This document shows positions 1-9,744 of a stretch of 33,516 bases of DNA, one piece after another (position 1 is the stretch's first letter; each line of letters starts with the position of its first letter). Under the pieces are notes generated by a model. The model saw nothing but the letters and a program-made list of their open reading frames with translations, was not told where the DNA came from and searched no databases. Location: the NCBI GenBank assembly GCA_021790255.1, contig JAJYIE010000011.1:1-33516 (forward strand), given 5' to 3'. The stretch comes from a bacterium. Lineage in GTDB: Bacteria; Patescibacteriota; Microgenomatia; Daviesbacterales; UBA10151. The position numbers and the translations under genes were made by a program.

Positions 1-1
1 T

Positions 2-391
2 TATTCTTTGCCGGCAGGAGCAAGGGTTGAAGATGCCATTAAAGCAGCTGGAGGGGTCAGCTCAGATGCAGACGGGACGTTTTTATCAAAATCGGTAAAT
101 CTCGCTCAAAAGCTATCAGACGGCATGAAAGTATATATTCCTAATAAAAACGATCACATTGCTGCCGGCGACTCAGCAGTGGCCGGGGCCAAGACCGATT
201 TGACGGCGACTCAGGTCAATATTAATAATGCATCTTTAAAAGAGCTGGACACTTTACCGGGAGTGGGGCAGGTAACAGCCCGGTCGATTATTGATAAGAG
301 GCCTTACGGCAGCATCGACGACCTGCTTTTAAAAAAAGCTGTTAACCGTTCGGTTTATGATAAGATAAAAGAGATGGTAAGTGTGTATTAG
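2..391 (+). CDS. comEA: ComEA-like DNA-binding protein, 3' part (SLBB + helix-hairpin-helix)
   Basis: The open frame runs in from the left edge, so the start is outside the window; the TTG at position 8 is not taken as a start because the upstream codons still fit the domain. The visible N-terminal half (VEDAIKAAGGVSSDAD, later KVYIPNK) is the end of an SLBB beta-grasp domain. After a short Ala/Thr-rich linker comes a ComEA helix-hairpin-helix unit: VNINNAS, LDTLPGVGQVTARSII, YGSIDDLL. Family members sit outside the membrane on an N-terminal anchor (not visible here) and bind incoming double-stranded DNA during transformation. The ComEC-like gene follows 62 bp downstream on the same strand, the usual pairing. 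Confidence in the family is high; competence itself is inferred. Confidence 0.88.
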   Translation, partial: YSLPAGARVEDAIKAAGGVSSDADGTFLSKSVNLAQKLSDGMKVYIPNKNDHIAAGDSAVAGAKTDLTATQVNINNASLKELDTLPGVGQVTARSIIDKRPYGSIDDLLLKKAVNRSVYDKIKEMVSVY

Positions 392-414
392 GTAGCTTGC
401 CTATGCAACTTTAC

Positions 415-447
415 TGCGGACCTTAAGCCGCAAGACTGGCATATAAA
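415..447 (+). promoter_or_regulatory. hairpin and -10-like hexamer just upstream of comEC
   Basis: A perfect 5-bp inverted repeat (TGCGG at 415-419, CCGCA at 428-432) lies between comEA and comEC. It is followed by TATAAA at 442-447, six bases before the ATG at 454. No Shine-Dalgarno sequence is visible. The hexamer placement predicts a transcript starting at or next to the ATG. No good -35 is seen. Confidence 0.35.
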
Positions 448-453
448 ATATAA

Positions 454-1467
454 ATGAGCAGATTGCTTATCGCCGGAGCTTTCCTCTGGGTGGTGTTCTT
501 TTCGGGGCGGGTAATCCAAATAGGGGGGATTGACCCCAAATTTAAGGACAGCGGCACGCAAACTCTTGCTCCGCTTCAGAATTATTTGGGCAACCTCACC
601 CAGCGTCTGACGCCTTATCCGCAGTCCGCTCTGTTTGAGGGAATTGTCCTGGGAGAAGGGCAAAAGATTCCGTATACCTTAAAACATGATTTAAAGTCTA
701 CCTCGACAATCCACATAGTCGTGGTTTCCGGACAAAATCTAACCATTTTAGCCGGGTTTGTGATGGGAGCGGCGGGGTGGATCGGCCGCCGGAAGGCAAT
801 TTATCTGACACTATCAACGATGATATTTTATGCCCTACTGACCGGTTTCCAGGTTCCGGTGGTGCGTGCTTTGATGATGGTTTCTCTCGCTTACCTCGGG
901 CAGCTTACCGGCAGGGATAAAACCGGGTGGTGGATTTTGATGCTCACCGGCGCGGCCATGCTTTTGTATAACCCGAATTACCTGCTCAATATCTCTTTTC
1001 AGCTGAGTTTCCTGGCTACTTTCGGGGTTGTGGTGGTCAGCCCCCTGCTGGAAGAGGGATTGCAGCGCCTGCTTAACCTGGTCCGCCAGGATTTAGCTGT
1101 TACTCTGGCTGCCCAAGCCATGGTTTTGCCGGTTATAGCCTACAATTTCGGGCAGATTTCTCTGGTCGGGGTGGCAGCTAATCTGCTGGTTTTGTGGACA
1201 ATTCCTTTGATTATGATCGGGGGAGCAGTCAGCCTGCTGGTGGGGCTGACCAGTACTTTTTGGGGGACGGTCACCGGACTGTTGCCGACAATTTTAGTTA
1301 CTTACCTGATCGACACTATCCGGCTGTTTGCTGGCCTGCCTCTGGCTAGTTTTCGCCTGACGCAGACCCCGCCCGTGCTTTGGGCAGGATATTACCTGCT
1401 GCTGGCAGCGGTCTTGTGGACCATTTTCCTAAGGCAGGAACGGGCCATGCCAACTCCTGCACCATGA
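454..1467 (+). CDS. comEC: ComEC/Rec2 competence channel, membrane core only
   Basis: Polytopic membrane protein of 337 residues matching the Competence domain of ComEC, the inner-membrane channel for single-stranded DNA uptake. Landmarks are HIVVVSGQNLTIL near residue 89 (family HLLAISGLHVGLL), GFQVPVVRALMM near 131 and NISFQLSFLATFG near 179, followed by several hydrophobic helices up to the C-terminus. Full ComEC proteins usually have 600-800 residues, with an N-terminal OB-like DUF4131 and a C-terminal metallo-beta-lactamase-like nuclease domain. Both are missing here, and the next gene (argS) starts 20 bp after the stop, so they are not simply out of frame nearby. The start is the ATG after TATAAA. 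Probably cotranscribed with comEA or from its own short promoter. Confidence 0.85.
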   Translation: MSRLLIAGAFLWVVFFSGRVIQIGGIDPKFKDSGTQTLAPLQNYLGNLTQRLTPYPQSALFEGIVLGEGQKIPYTLKHDLKSTSTIHIVVVSGQNLTILAGFVMGAAGWIGRRKAIYLTLSTMIFYALLTGFQVPVVRALMMVSLAYLGQLTGRDKTGWWILMLTGAAMLLYNPNYLLNISFQLSFLATFGVVVVSPLLEEGLQRLLNLVRQDLAVTLAAQAMVLPVIAYNFGQISLVGVAANLLVLWTIPLIMIGGAVSLLVGLTSTFWGTVTGLLPTILVTYLIDTIRLFAGLPLASFRLTQTPPVLWAGYYLLLAAVLWTIFLRQERAMPTPAP

Positions 1468-1487
1468 TTTATGGTATCATCTAAAGT

Positions 1488-3167
1488 ATGGTTAAGAAGC
1501 GGCTGGAAGCAGACTTAAAAAGGGCGATAGAAAAACTTGGTTTTACCGGTACTGATATAGTTTTATCTATTTCTCCGAATTCATCTTTCGGGGACTATAC
1601 AACAAATATCGCGCTGCAACTGGCTAAACGTGAGCATGCGGAAAATAAGCAAACGGCCTTAGAGGTTGCTAATAAAATCCTAAATAACTTAGGTGATTTA
1701 AGTTACTTGGAGAAAGCCGAAGTTGCCGGGGGAGGGTTTATTAATTTTTTTCTCAGCGACCAGATTTTGCTGGATAATCTGAAAGAAGCAGGTAATATTT
1801 CCCCGCTGGAACATGCCCCGAAGGTATTAATTGAATACGGCCACGCTAACATCTTAAAGGAAGTTCACCTCGGGCACCTGCGCACATTTATTTTGGGGGA
1901 AAGTTTGGCCAGGATCATACACTCTCTTGGCAGCGAAGTTTTCCGGGCCAATTACCAGGGTGATATCGGCCTGCATGTTGCCAAGGCGGTATGGGGAATG
2001 AAAAAAATGGGCCTGCCCAGCCGGGAAATGAATCTGGAAGAAAAGGCTGAATATTTGGGCAGGGCGTATGTTTTAGGCAGCAGTGATTATGAGATTGATC
2101 CCGGTTTTAAAAAGCAAATAGATAAGATTAATGCAGATTTGTATGAGAAAAATTCCGAGCTTCAGGATTTATACGAGCTGGGCCGCGGCTGGAGCATTGA
2201 TTATTTTGAGTTAATTTATCGGCTTTTAGGGATAAAATATGACCGCTGCTTTTTCGAAAGCGAGGTTTACGAGCAGGGCAGGCGGGCTGTTTTGGATAAT
2301 ATCGGCGCAATTTTTGAGCGAAGCGACGGAGCGGTCATCTTTCCGGGAGAAAAATACGGCCTGCACAACCTGGTTTTTTTAAATTCCGCCGGCTACCCGA
2401 CTTATGAGGCCAAGGATATGGGGCTGGCTGAGTTAGAATATAAAACTTTCCCCTATGATAAATCAATCCATGTGGTGGGAAGCGAGCAGGAAGGTTACTT
2501 CCGGGTGGTTTTTAAAGCCATGCAGCTTCTTTATCCTTATCTGGGGGGCAGGAAATACCATTTATCTTACGGTATGGTTGATCTTAAGGAAGGCAAAATG
2601 TCCTCCAGGACTGGGGAGATTGTTAGTGTTGATGATTTAATCAAGGTGGTAGGAGAGAAAGTTCGGGAGATTATGAAAGAAAGCCGGCTGGAAGTAAACC
2701 AGGAGGTGGTACGCCAGGTAGCAATAGGAGCTATAAAATTTGCTTACCTGAAGTTTGCTCCCGCCTCAAACATTGTTTTTGACCTGGAAAAGTCAGTTTC
2801 CCTGCAAGGGGACAGCGGCCCTTATTTACAATATACCTTTGCCCGTACCCAGTCGGTGCTGGAAAAAGCGGGAGTTAAATCCCGGGAGGTTGGTAAGGAA
2901 GAAAGTCTTGAGGAAGAGGAACGGGTTTTGCTTCGGAGGCTGGAGTATTTTGATGAGGTGGTTCGGCAGGCAGGCGTGGAGTACCGCCCCAACTCTGTTG
3001 CCGAGTACCTCCTGAATTTGGCTAAAGACTACAACTTGTTCTACCAAAAATACCGTATTATCCAGTCGGAAAAAGAGGAGCTGAGGCTCACTGTTACCGA
3101 CGCTGTCGGAAGGGTGATGCAAAAGGGGTTGGATCTTTTGGGGATCAGCGCACCGGAGAGAATGTAA
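1488..3167 (+). CDS. argS: arginyl-tRNA synthetase
   Basis: Class I synthetase that charges tRNA-Arg using ATP. Residues 1-90 form the ArgRS-specific N-terminal additional domain (NSSFGDYTTNIALQLAK). The catalytic signature is HLGH at 127-130 (family HVGH/HIGH), preceded by YGHANILKE and followed by LRTFILGESL. The second signature is KMSSRTGEIV beginning at K370. The C-terminal DALR anticodon-binding domain is recognisable (GDSGPYLQYTFARTQSVL, then YNLFYQKYRI). The length of 559 residues is normal. The ATG lies seven bases after a TATCAT hexamer (1475-1480) with no Shine-Dalgarno sequence, which suggests a leaderless message even though comEC ends only 20 bp upstream. A tRNA-Arg(CCT) lies 1.8 kb downstream. 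Identification is secure. Confidence 0.97.
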   Translation: MVKKRLEADLKRAIEKLGFTGTDIVLSISPNSSFGDYTTNIALQLAKREHAENKQTALEVANKILNNLGDLSYLEKAEVAGGGFINFFLSDQILLDNLKEAGNISPLEHAPKVLIEYGHANILKEVHLGHLRTFILGESLARIIHSLGSEVFRANYQGDIGLHVAKAVWGMKKMGLPSREMNLEEKAEYLGRAYVLGSSDYEIDPGFKKQIDKINADLYEKNSELQDLYELGRGWSIDYFELIYRLLGIKYDRCFFESEVYEQGRRAVLDNIGAIFERSDGAVIFPGEKYGLHNLVFLNSAGYPTYEAKDMGLAELEYKTFPYDKSIHVVGSEQEGYFRVVFKAMQLLYPYLGGRKYHLSYGMVDLKEGKMSSRTGEIVSVDDLIKVVGEKVREIMKESRLEVNQEVVRQVAIGAIKFAYLKFAPASNIVFDLEKSVSLQGDSGPYLQYTFARTQSVLEKAGVKSREVGKEESLEEEERVLLRRLEYFDEVVRQAGVEYRPNSVAEYLLNLAKDYNLFYQKYRIIQSEKEELRLTVTDAVGRVMQKGLDLLGISAPERM

Positions 3168-3173
3168 GAGCCT

Positions 3174-4223
3174 ATGTTTAAACAAACCGAACCTGTCCGC
3201 CGTAAAAAAGGCTTCTTGCCGCTCACTGTCTTGAGGCTGTTTTTATCTTTGGTTATCATGGCAATTTTTGCCGTGGGTGTTTACCAGGCTTTCCGCTATT
3301 TTTCCGGCCTTGATCCCCTGGAGGTAAACCCCAATACTTTAATCGGTTCCCTGCTGGCTTCAGACAGTGTCGGCAGCACCATTTCACGCTACCTGGACGT
3401 TACTTTACCCGGCGGCCGCCAACCGCTTAAAAGTTTAAGCAGCAGGTTCCCGATACAAGATAAGGTTGTTTCAGGAGATAATCAGCCGGATACAAAGTCA
3501 CAGGGGGAGTTGTTGTATAAATTTGCCGTTGTGGCCGACTCCCACAACGATAATACAGATCTGGATAAGGCTTTATCTCAGGCAAAGGTTGCGGGGGCGA
3601 AGTTTATAATCGGGTTGGGGGACTGGTCACAGGTTGGAACTGTAAAGGAGCTGGAAGAGGCAAAGGCTGTTTTTGACGCCTCAAGTTTGCCATATTATGT
3701 CACGGCCGGGGACCACGATTTGTGGGACAGCCGCAATAAGGACTGGCTGCCTCTTGCTGACTTTAACCAGGTATTTGGGCCTGCCTATCAAACCTTTTCC
3801 GACGGCAATATCCGCTATATCATAATTGACAACAGCGACAGCAACGGTGGTTTGGGGGTCGAACAGACGGATTGGCTTAAGGCAACTCTGCAGAGTATCC
3901 AAAGTAAGCCCCCGGCGGCAACCTTTCTTTTTATGCATATGCCGCTTTATCACCCTACCTCTGATCATGTGATGGGAAATGGTAGCTCCGACCGGGCTGC
4001 GGAAGCAAAGCAACTTATCAATCTGGCAAAGGAAGCAGGAGTAAAAACAGTCTTTGCCGGGCACGTCCATGCCTTCACCAGCTACACTGAGCCGCGAAGC
4101 GGATTAAAAATGGTGACTGCCGGGGCAATTACGGCGGAGCGAAACACCCAAAACCCGCACTTCCTGATGGTTGACGTCTACTCCAGCGGCGATTACAATA
4201 TTGAGGATACGGAGATTAAATAG
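3174..4223 (+). CDS. membrane-anchored calcineurin-like metallophosphoesterase
   Basis: 349 residues. A basic N-terminus (about 1-15) is followed by one transmembrane helix (about 16-40), a linker, and from about residue 115 a calcineurin-like phosphoesterase fold predicted to lie outside the membrane. The metal-binding motifs appear in order: ADSH (D122, H124), GLGDWSQ (D150), AGDHD (D180-H181), MHMPLYHP and GHVHAF. The usual GNHD motif reads GDHD, so the bridging Asn is an Asp; this may shift metal preference. Two metals are expected and the substrate is unknown (phosphodiester, nucleotide or lipid phosphate). The gene starts 6 bp after argS, so it is probably in the same transcript. Confidence 0.85.
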   Translation: MFKQTEPVRRKKGFLPLTVLRLFLSLVIMAIFAVGVYQAFRYFSGLDPLEVNPNTLIGSLLASDSVGSTISRYLDVTLPGGRQPLKSLSSRFPIQDKVVSGDNQPDTKSQGELLYKFAVVADSHNDNTDLDKALSQAKVAGAKFIIGLGDWSQVGTVKELEEAKAVFDASSLPYYVTAGDHDLWDSRNKDWLPLADFNQVFGPAYQTFSDGNIRYIIIDNSDSNGGLGVEQTDWLKATLQSIQSKPPAATFLFMHMPLYHPTSDHVMGNGSSDRAAEAKQLINLAKEAGVKTVFAGHVHAFTSYTEPRSGLKMVTAGAITAERNTQNPHFLMVDVYSSGDYNIEDTEIK

Positions 4224-4247
4224 CATATATAAGTATACACGCCACCC

Positions 4248-4763
4248 ATGAGTCAAAAATCCTTTGTTTTTATCAAGCCGGACGGAGTGCAGCGCCGTTT
4301 GGTTGGCGAGATTATCAAACGTTTTGAGGAAGCTGGGCTAACCATCGGGGCTTTGCAGATGCAGGAGCCGGATAAGGCAACTATCAGCAAGCACTATCCC
4401 CTTGATAACCGCGAGTATCTGCTTGGCCTTGGTCACCGGGATACAAACGGCATGAGCGAAGAGGAGCTGGAGCAGCTCTACCAGAAGAATTACAAGATTG
4501 TCCGGGCGCTGCAGGAGTATGTTGGTTCCGGCCCGATTGTCAAAATGATTCTGGAAGGTAGGGATGATACGGTTGAATATGTGCGCAGTATTGTCGGCAA
4601 GACTGATCCGGCAGCCTCGCCTAAAGGGACGATCCGGGGTGATTTTGGGGTTGACTCATTTGCCCAATCTGATAAAGAGGGCCGATCAGTGCGGAATGTG
4701 GTGCATGCTTCCGGGACTCCTGAAGAAGCAGAAGCGGAAATTAAACTCTGGTTTGAGGTGTAA
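4248..4763 (+). CDS. ndk: nucleoside diphosphate kinase
   Basis: Transfers the gamma-phosphate of ATP to other NDPs through a phosphohistidine. Family signatures are FIKPDGVQRRLVGEII at the N-terminus (K10), GPIVKMILEG (about 94-104), KGTIRGDFG (126-134) and the active-site segment RNVVHASGTPEEAE with H153. The usual NxxHxSD reads NVVHASG, so the Asp after Ser is lost. At 171 residues it is longer than the usual 135-150; the extra length sits around residues 57-85, between the two N-terminal helices. A TATACA hexamer (4234-4239) lies eight bases before the ATG. The gene is convergent with the tRNAs downstream; the 160-bp spacer to tRNA-Pro is AT-rich and holds no clear gene or terminator. Confidence 0.96.
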   Translation: MSQKSFVFIKPDGVQRRLVGEIIKRFEEAGLTIGALQMQEPDKATISKHYPLDNREYLLGLGHRDTNGMSEEELEQLYQKNYKIVRALQEYVGSGPIVKMILEGRDDTVEYVRSIVGKTDPAASPKGTIRGDFGVDSFAQSDKEGRSVRNVVHASGTPEEAEAEIKLWFEV

Positions 4764-4922
4764 CCCCTTTTTCCCGGTTTTTGTTTTAGCAATTACACTG
4801 TTTTGCCGCCAACATTTATGGCAATTATAAAAGGATTGTCCCGCCGCTCCAAACCATGATTGAGCACAATTTGTTCAATCAATCAAAATATATCAACTAT
4901 TAAGTAAAAAATTAAAAATTTG

Positions 4923-4994
4923 TCGGGGTGGAGAGAATTGAACTCTCTGCCTCTCGGTCCCGAACCGAGCGTTCTGCCGATGAACTACACCCCG
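4923..4994 (-). tRNA. tRNA-Pro(CGG)
   Basis: Read on the minus strand, a full cloverleaf forms: acceptor CGGGGTG/CACCCCG, D-stem GTTC/GAAC, anticodon stem CTCGG/CCGAG around loop TTCGGGA (anticodon CGG, reads CCG), and T-arm GAGAG-TTCAATT-CTCTC. The discriminator is A. The genome encodes A-C-A here rather than CCA, so the CCA end must be added enzymatically. It follows tRNA-Arg by 9 bp in what is probably one transcript. Confidence 0.95.
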
Positions 4995-5003
4995 ATAATA
5001 AAG

Positions 5004-5076
5004 TACCCCTGGAGGGAATTGCACCCCCGACCAACTCCTTAGGACGGAGCTGCTCTATCTACTGAGCTACAGGGGC
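5004..5076 (-). tRNA. tRNA-Arg(CCT)
   Basis: Minus-strand cloverleaf: acceptor GCCCCTG/CAGGGGT, D-stem GCTC/GAGC, anticodon stem GCTCC/GGAGT with loop GTCCTAA (anticodon CCT, reads AGG), discriminator A, no encoded CCA. The T-loop is TGCAATT instead of the near-universal TTCRANN, so position 55, normally pseudouridine, is a G. Either the tRNA is unusual or there is a sequence error. Confidence 0.93.
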
Positions 5077-5100
5077 ATCTTAACTCCTGTCCGTGAAGAT

Positions 5101-5129
5101 ATTTTACCAGATTCTGCTCCTGAGAGTAA
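5101..5129 (-). promoter_or_regulatory. possible promoter of the tRNA-Arg/tRNA-Pro pair
   Basis: On the minus strand TTACTC (5124-5129) is followed after exactly 17 bp by TAAAAT (5101-5106), about 25 bp upstream of the tRNA-Arg 5' end. The -10 is good and the -35 is weak. Confidence 0.4.
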
Positions 5130-5153
5130 GCTGGGTCACGGATTACGTTGGGC

Positions 5154-6371
5154 TCACTTCAAATTAATCCCGAACAAGTTCGGAACGGAGGCGGTGGGGG
5201 TGGAAAAAGAAGTTAAAATGACCAGGCGGGAGGAATCCGGCCACGGGAAGACAGCATTTTCAGCAAACTGGCTGCCGAAAATCACCGCTACATTGCTACC
5301 ATCATACTCGCAGATGCTGACTTTGCCTGGTTCAACAAGGATGATGTGGAGGGAATCGGGAAGCCAGATATAATCTAAAGCCGGCGGCAGCTCAAAAGAT
5401 TTGCTTGTTTCCAGATCATAAACTTTTACGCCTTGTAAAAGCTGTGGGGTAGGAGTGATGGTAGTTTTGGCGGGCGTGGGAGTGGGCCCCGACCCGATTG
5501 AGGTAGATTGCTCATTGACGGCAATACCGTCAATAAACTTAGTTTCATCAGGCGACCAGCGGATGTTGGCGGAAGAGGAGGCGGTGTTTTGGATCGCAGC
5601 ATCCCGGATGGTGGAAATAAGCGCGGCATCCTTTTGTTTTTGATCGTCAGCCCAGCTTTGCAGTGTGGCATTGAGAGAGGGAGTGATATCTCTTAGGTTG
5701 GAAAGGTCGGTAGCTTGGTCAGGAGCCAGGAGATAGTTGTGCTCATCTCCAGCACCAGGCGACGACTCAGGTAAACTGACCAGCAATTGCTTTGAATCAG
5801 GCGACCAACGAAGCGAAGCCTGGGAGAAGTCCAGACCGGAGGCGGATGTCAGGATTTGCCTGGGCTGTGCTCCCCGGGCAAATGAGATCGGCTGGGAAAC
5901 CAGGCTCCATACCCAAATGCCGCCTTTTTGCTGCAACTGGGAATCTTTATCCAGGGGGACACTGAAGGCCAGTTTTTGCCCGTCAGGTGAAAGGACTGCT
6001 GAAACTACTCCGTTGTAAGTTAAGGGATAAATTGTCGGCAGGGCCGGGAAAAGGGTAGCTTTAATTTCAGTGGCCAGCCCGGCTTTTACCTCAACCTCCT
6101 TTTCCCAGGGGATGTAGCCGTCTTTGCTGATTTTAACAGTGTATTTTTTGGGGGTCAGCTGCGAGAGGGTGGTATCGGTGGCGTTAATCAGATGCCCGTC
6201 CAGGTAAACTAATGCTCCGTCGGGTGTGGAGCTGACTGCGATAATACCGGTTCCGACAAGTTGTTTCTGGGTGGATGAGAAGGTATATCCTTTAGCCAGC
6301 ATTATTGCTAGGCCTGCACCGGCAATAATCACCAGCAGGGTCAGTAAAGTGGCAATAAAACGCTTGCTCAT
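5154..6371 (-). CDS. membrane-anchored PEGA-domain / TolB-like beta-propeller protein
   Basis: 405 residues counted from the ATG at 6371; a GTG one codon earlier is in frame but lies closer to the -10 element. A signal-anchor helix (about 6-28) is followed by a PEGA domain (about 40-112: STPDGALVYLDG, later KKYTVKISKDGY). PEGA is a small beta fold common in surface proteins of Gram-positive-type envelopes. The rest contains WD40/TolB-like blades: SPDGQKLAFS, RWSPDSKQLLVS and RWSPDETKFI. A Thr/Pro-rich loop (PTPTPAKTTITPTPQ) interrupts the propeller near residue 300. Likely function is binding at the cell surface; no catalytic motif is seen. It has its own promoter inside the end of the sortase gene. 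Confidence 0.8.
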   Translation of the reverse strand: MSKRFIATLLTLLVIIAGAGLAIMLAKGYTFSSTQKQLVGTGIIAVSSTPDGALVYLDGHLINATDTTLSQLTPKKYTVKISKDGYIPWEKEVEVKAGLATEIKATLFPALPTIYPLTYNGVVSAVLSPDGQKLAFSVPLDKDSQLQQKGGIWVWSLVSQPISFARGAQPRQILTSASGLDFSQASLRWSPDSKQLLVSLPESSPGAGDEHNYLLAPDQATDLSNLRDITPSLNATLQSWADDQKQKDAALISTIRDAAIQNTASSSANIRWSPDETKFIDGIAVNEQSTSIGSGPTPTPAKTTITPTPQLLQGVKVYDLETSKSFELPPALDYIWLPDSLHIILVEPGKVSICEYDGSNVAVIFGSQFAENAVFPWPDSSRLVILTSFSTPTASVPNLFGINLK

Positions 6372-6379
6372 CACTTCTA

Positions 6380-6409
6380 ATTGTACAACCGGGGGTCAGT
6401 CGCTGGCAA
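6380..6409 (-). promoter_or_regulatory. promoter of the PEGA-protein gene
   Basis: On the minus strand TTGCCA (6404-6409) is followed after 18 bp by TACAAT (6380-6385). The ATG at 6371 comes eight bases after the -10, so transcription should start within a base or two of the start codon. The promoter is inside the 3' end of the sortase coding region. Confidence 0.55.
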
Positions 6410-7118
6410 GTTTGGCCCGGACAATCAGCCGGTTGATAAGCGTGCCCGGGGGATCACATGTCTGCAGGGTCAGCACCGAATCGCTGTATGTGTCCGTTAA
6501 GAAATGCACGTCAGCGGGCTTGGCGATGGTTTTGTCGAAAACGATGTAGTCGTAGCGGCGCCCTTTGTAAAAAAGGATAATCCGATCGTCCAGATCCAGC
6601 TTATTCAACAGAAAGAAGATGGCATTATAACGGACAATATCCCAGGGAGCATCTGTGGAATGGGCAAAAAGGTATATGTTGCCCTTTTGGCCGGGGAAAG
6701 CGGTACCCTTGGCATGAGCCACTCCTTCCATTAAGGCCGGACCATAAACCGCCTCGTTACCGGGATCAACATTAGGAATTACCCGGGCATTAGCCCCGAT
6801 TTTTTCAATGACGATGCCAAAATCTGTAGAAACCGGGATGACGACCTGTTTGCCTCCGTTTTTTATGACATCGGCAAAGCTGTTTTGGGAGTCATCAGTT
6901 TTGGTTCCCTGAGAGGTAACTACATGCGGGACGACGTCCCGGATGCCGAGTATTTGCCGGACGTCGAATTTGACTTCTTCGCTGATGACTGGTTCAGAGG
7001 TCAAAATGATGGTCAAAAGGCCGACCTGAATTAAAAAATAGGCCAGAAAGCGCACCATAAATATCAGTCGGAAACGTCCCGAGCCAAACATGACTTTTAG
7101 CAGGTTAAATTTTACCAT
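6396..7118 (-). CDS. sortase (transpeptidase), membrane-anchored
   Basis: 240 residues. Hydrophobic anchor at about 17-40, then a sortase beta-barrel from about residue 95. The catalytic triad is visible: His in YLFAHST (H153), Cys in the TLxTC motif TLQTC (C221) and Arg in LINRLIVRA (R230). Sortases cut a C-terminal sorting signal (LPxTG-like) on secreted proteins and attach them to the cell wall or polymerise pilins outside the membrane. No LPxTG substrate is encoded in this window. The gene begins 40 bp after the F1 epsilon gene on the same strand and may be at the end of that transcript; no promoter of its own was found. Confidence 0.9.
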   Translation of the reverse strand: MVKFNLLKVMFGSGRFRLIFMVRFLAYFLIQVGLLTIILTSEPVISEEVKFDVRQILGIRDVVPHVVTSQGTKTDDSQNSFADVIKNGGKQVVIPVSTDFGIVIEKIGANARVIPNVDPGNEAVYGPALMEGVAHAKGTAFPGQKGNIYLFAHSTDAPWDIVRYNAIFFLLNKLDLDDRIILFYKGRRYDYIVFDKTIAKPADVHFLTDTYSDSVLTLQTCDPPGTLINRLIVRAKLASD

Positions 7119-7158
7119 GTCAGGTCCAAAAAAGGGGATTGGATATGCTACAGATTGA

Positions 7159-9738
<2,580 letters not shown>

Positions 9739-9744
9739 GACTCT

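Noticed and set aside
4858-4878. Imperfect hairpin (ATTGAGC/GTTCAAT) between ndk and tRNA-Pro as terminator
   Set aside because: The stem is AT-rich with a G-T pair, and no T tract follows on either strand.
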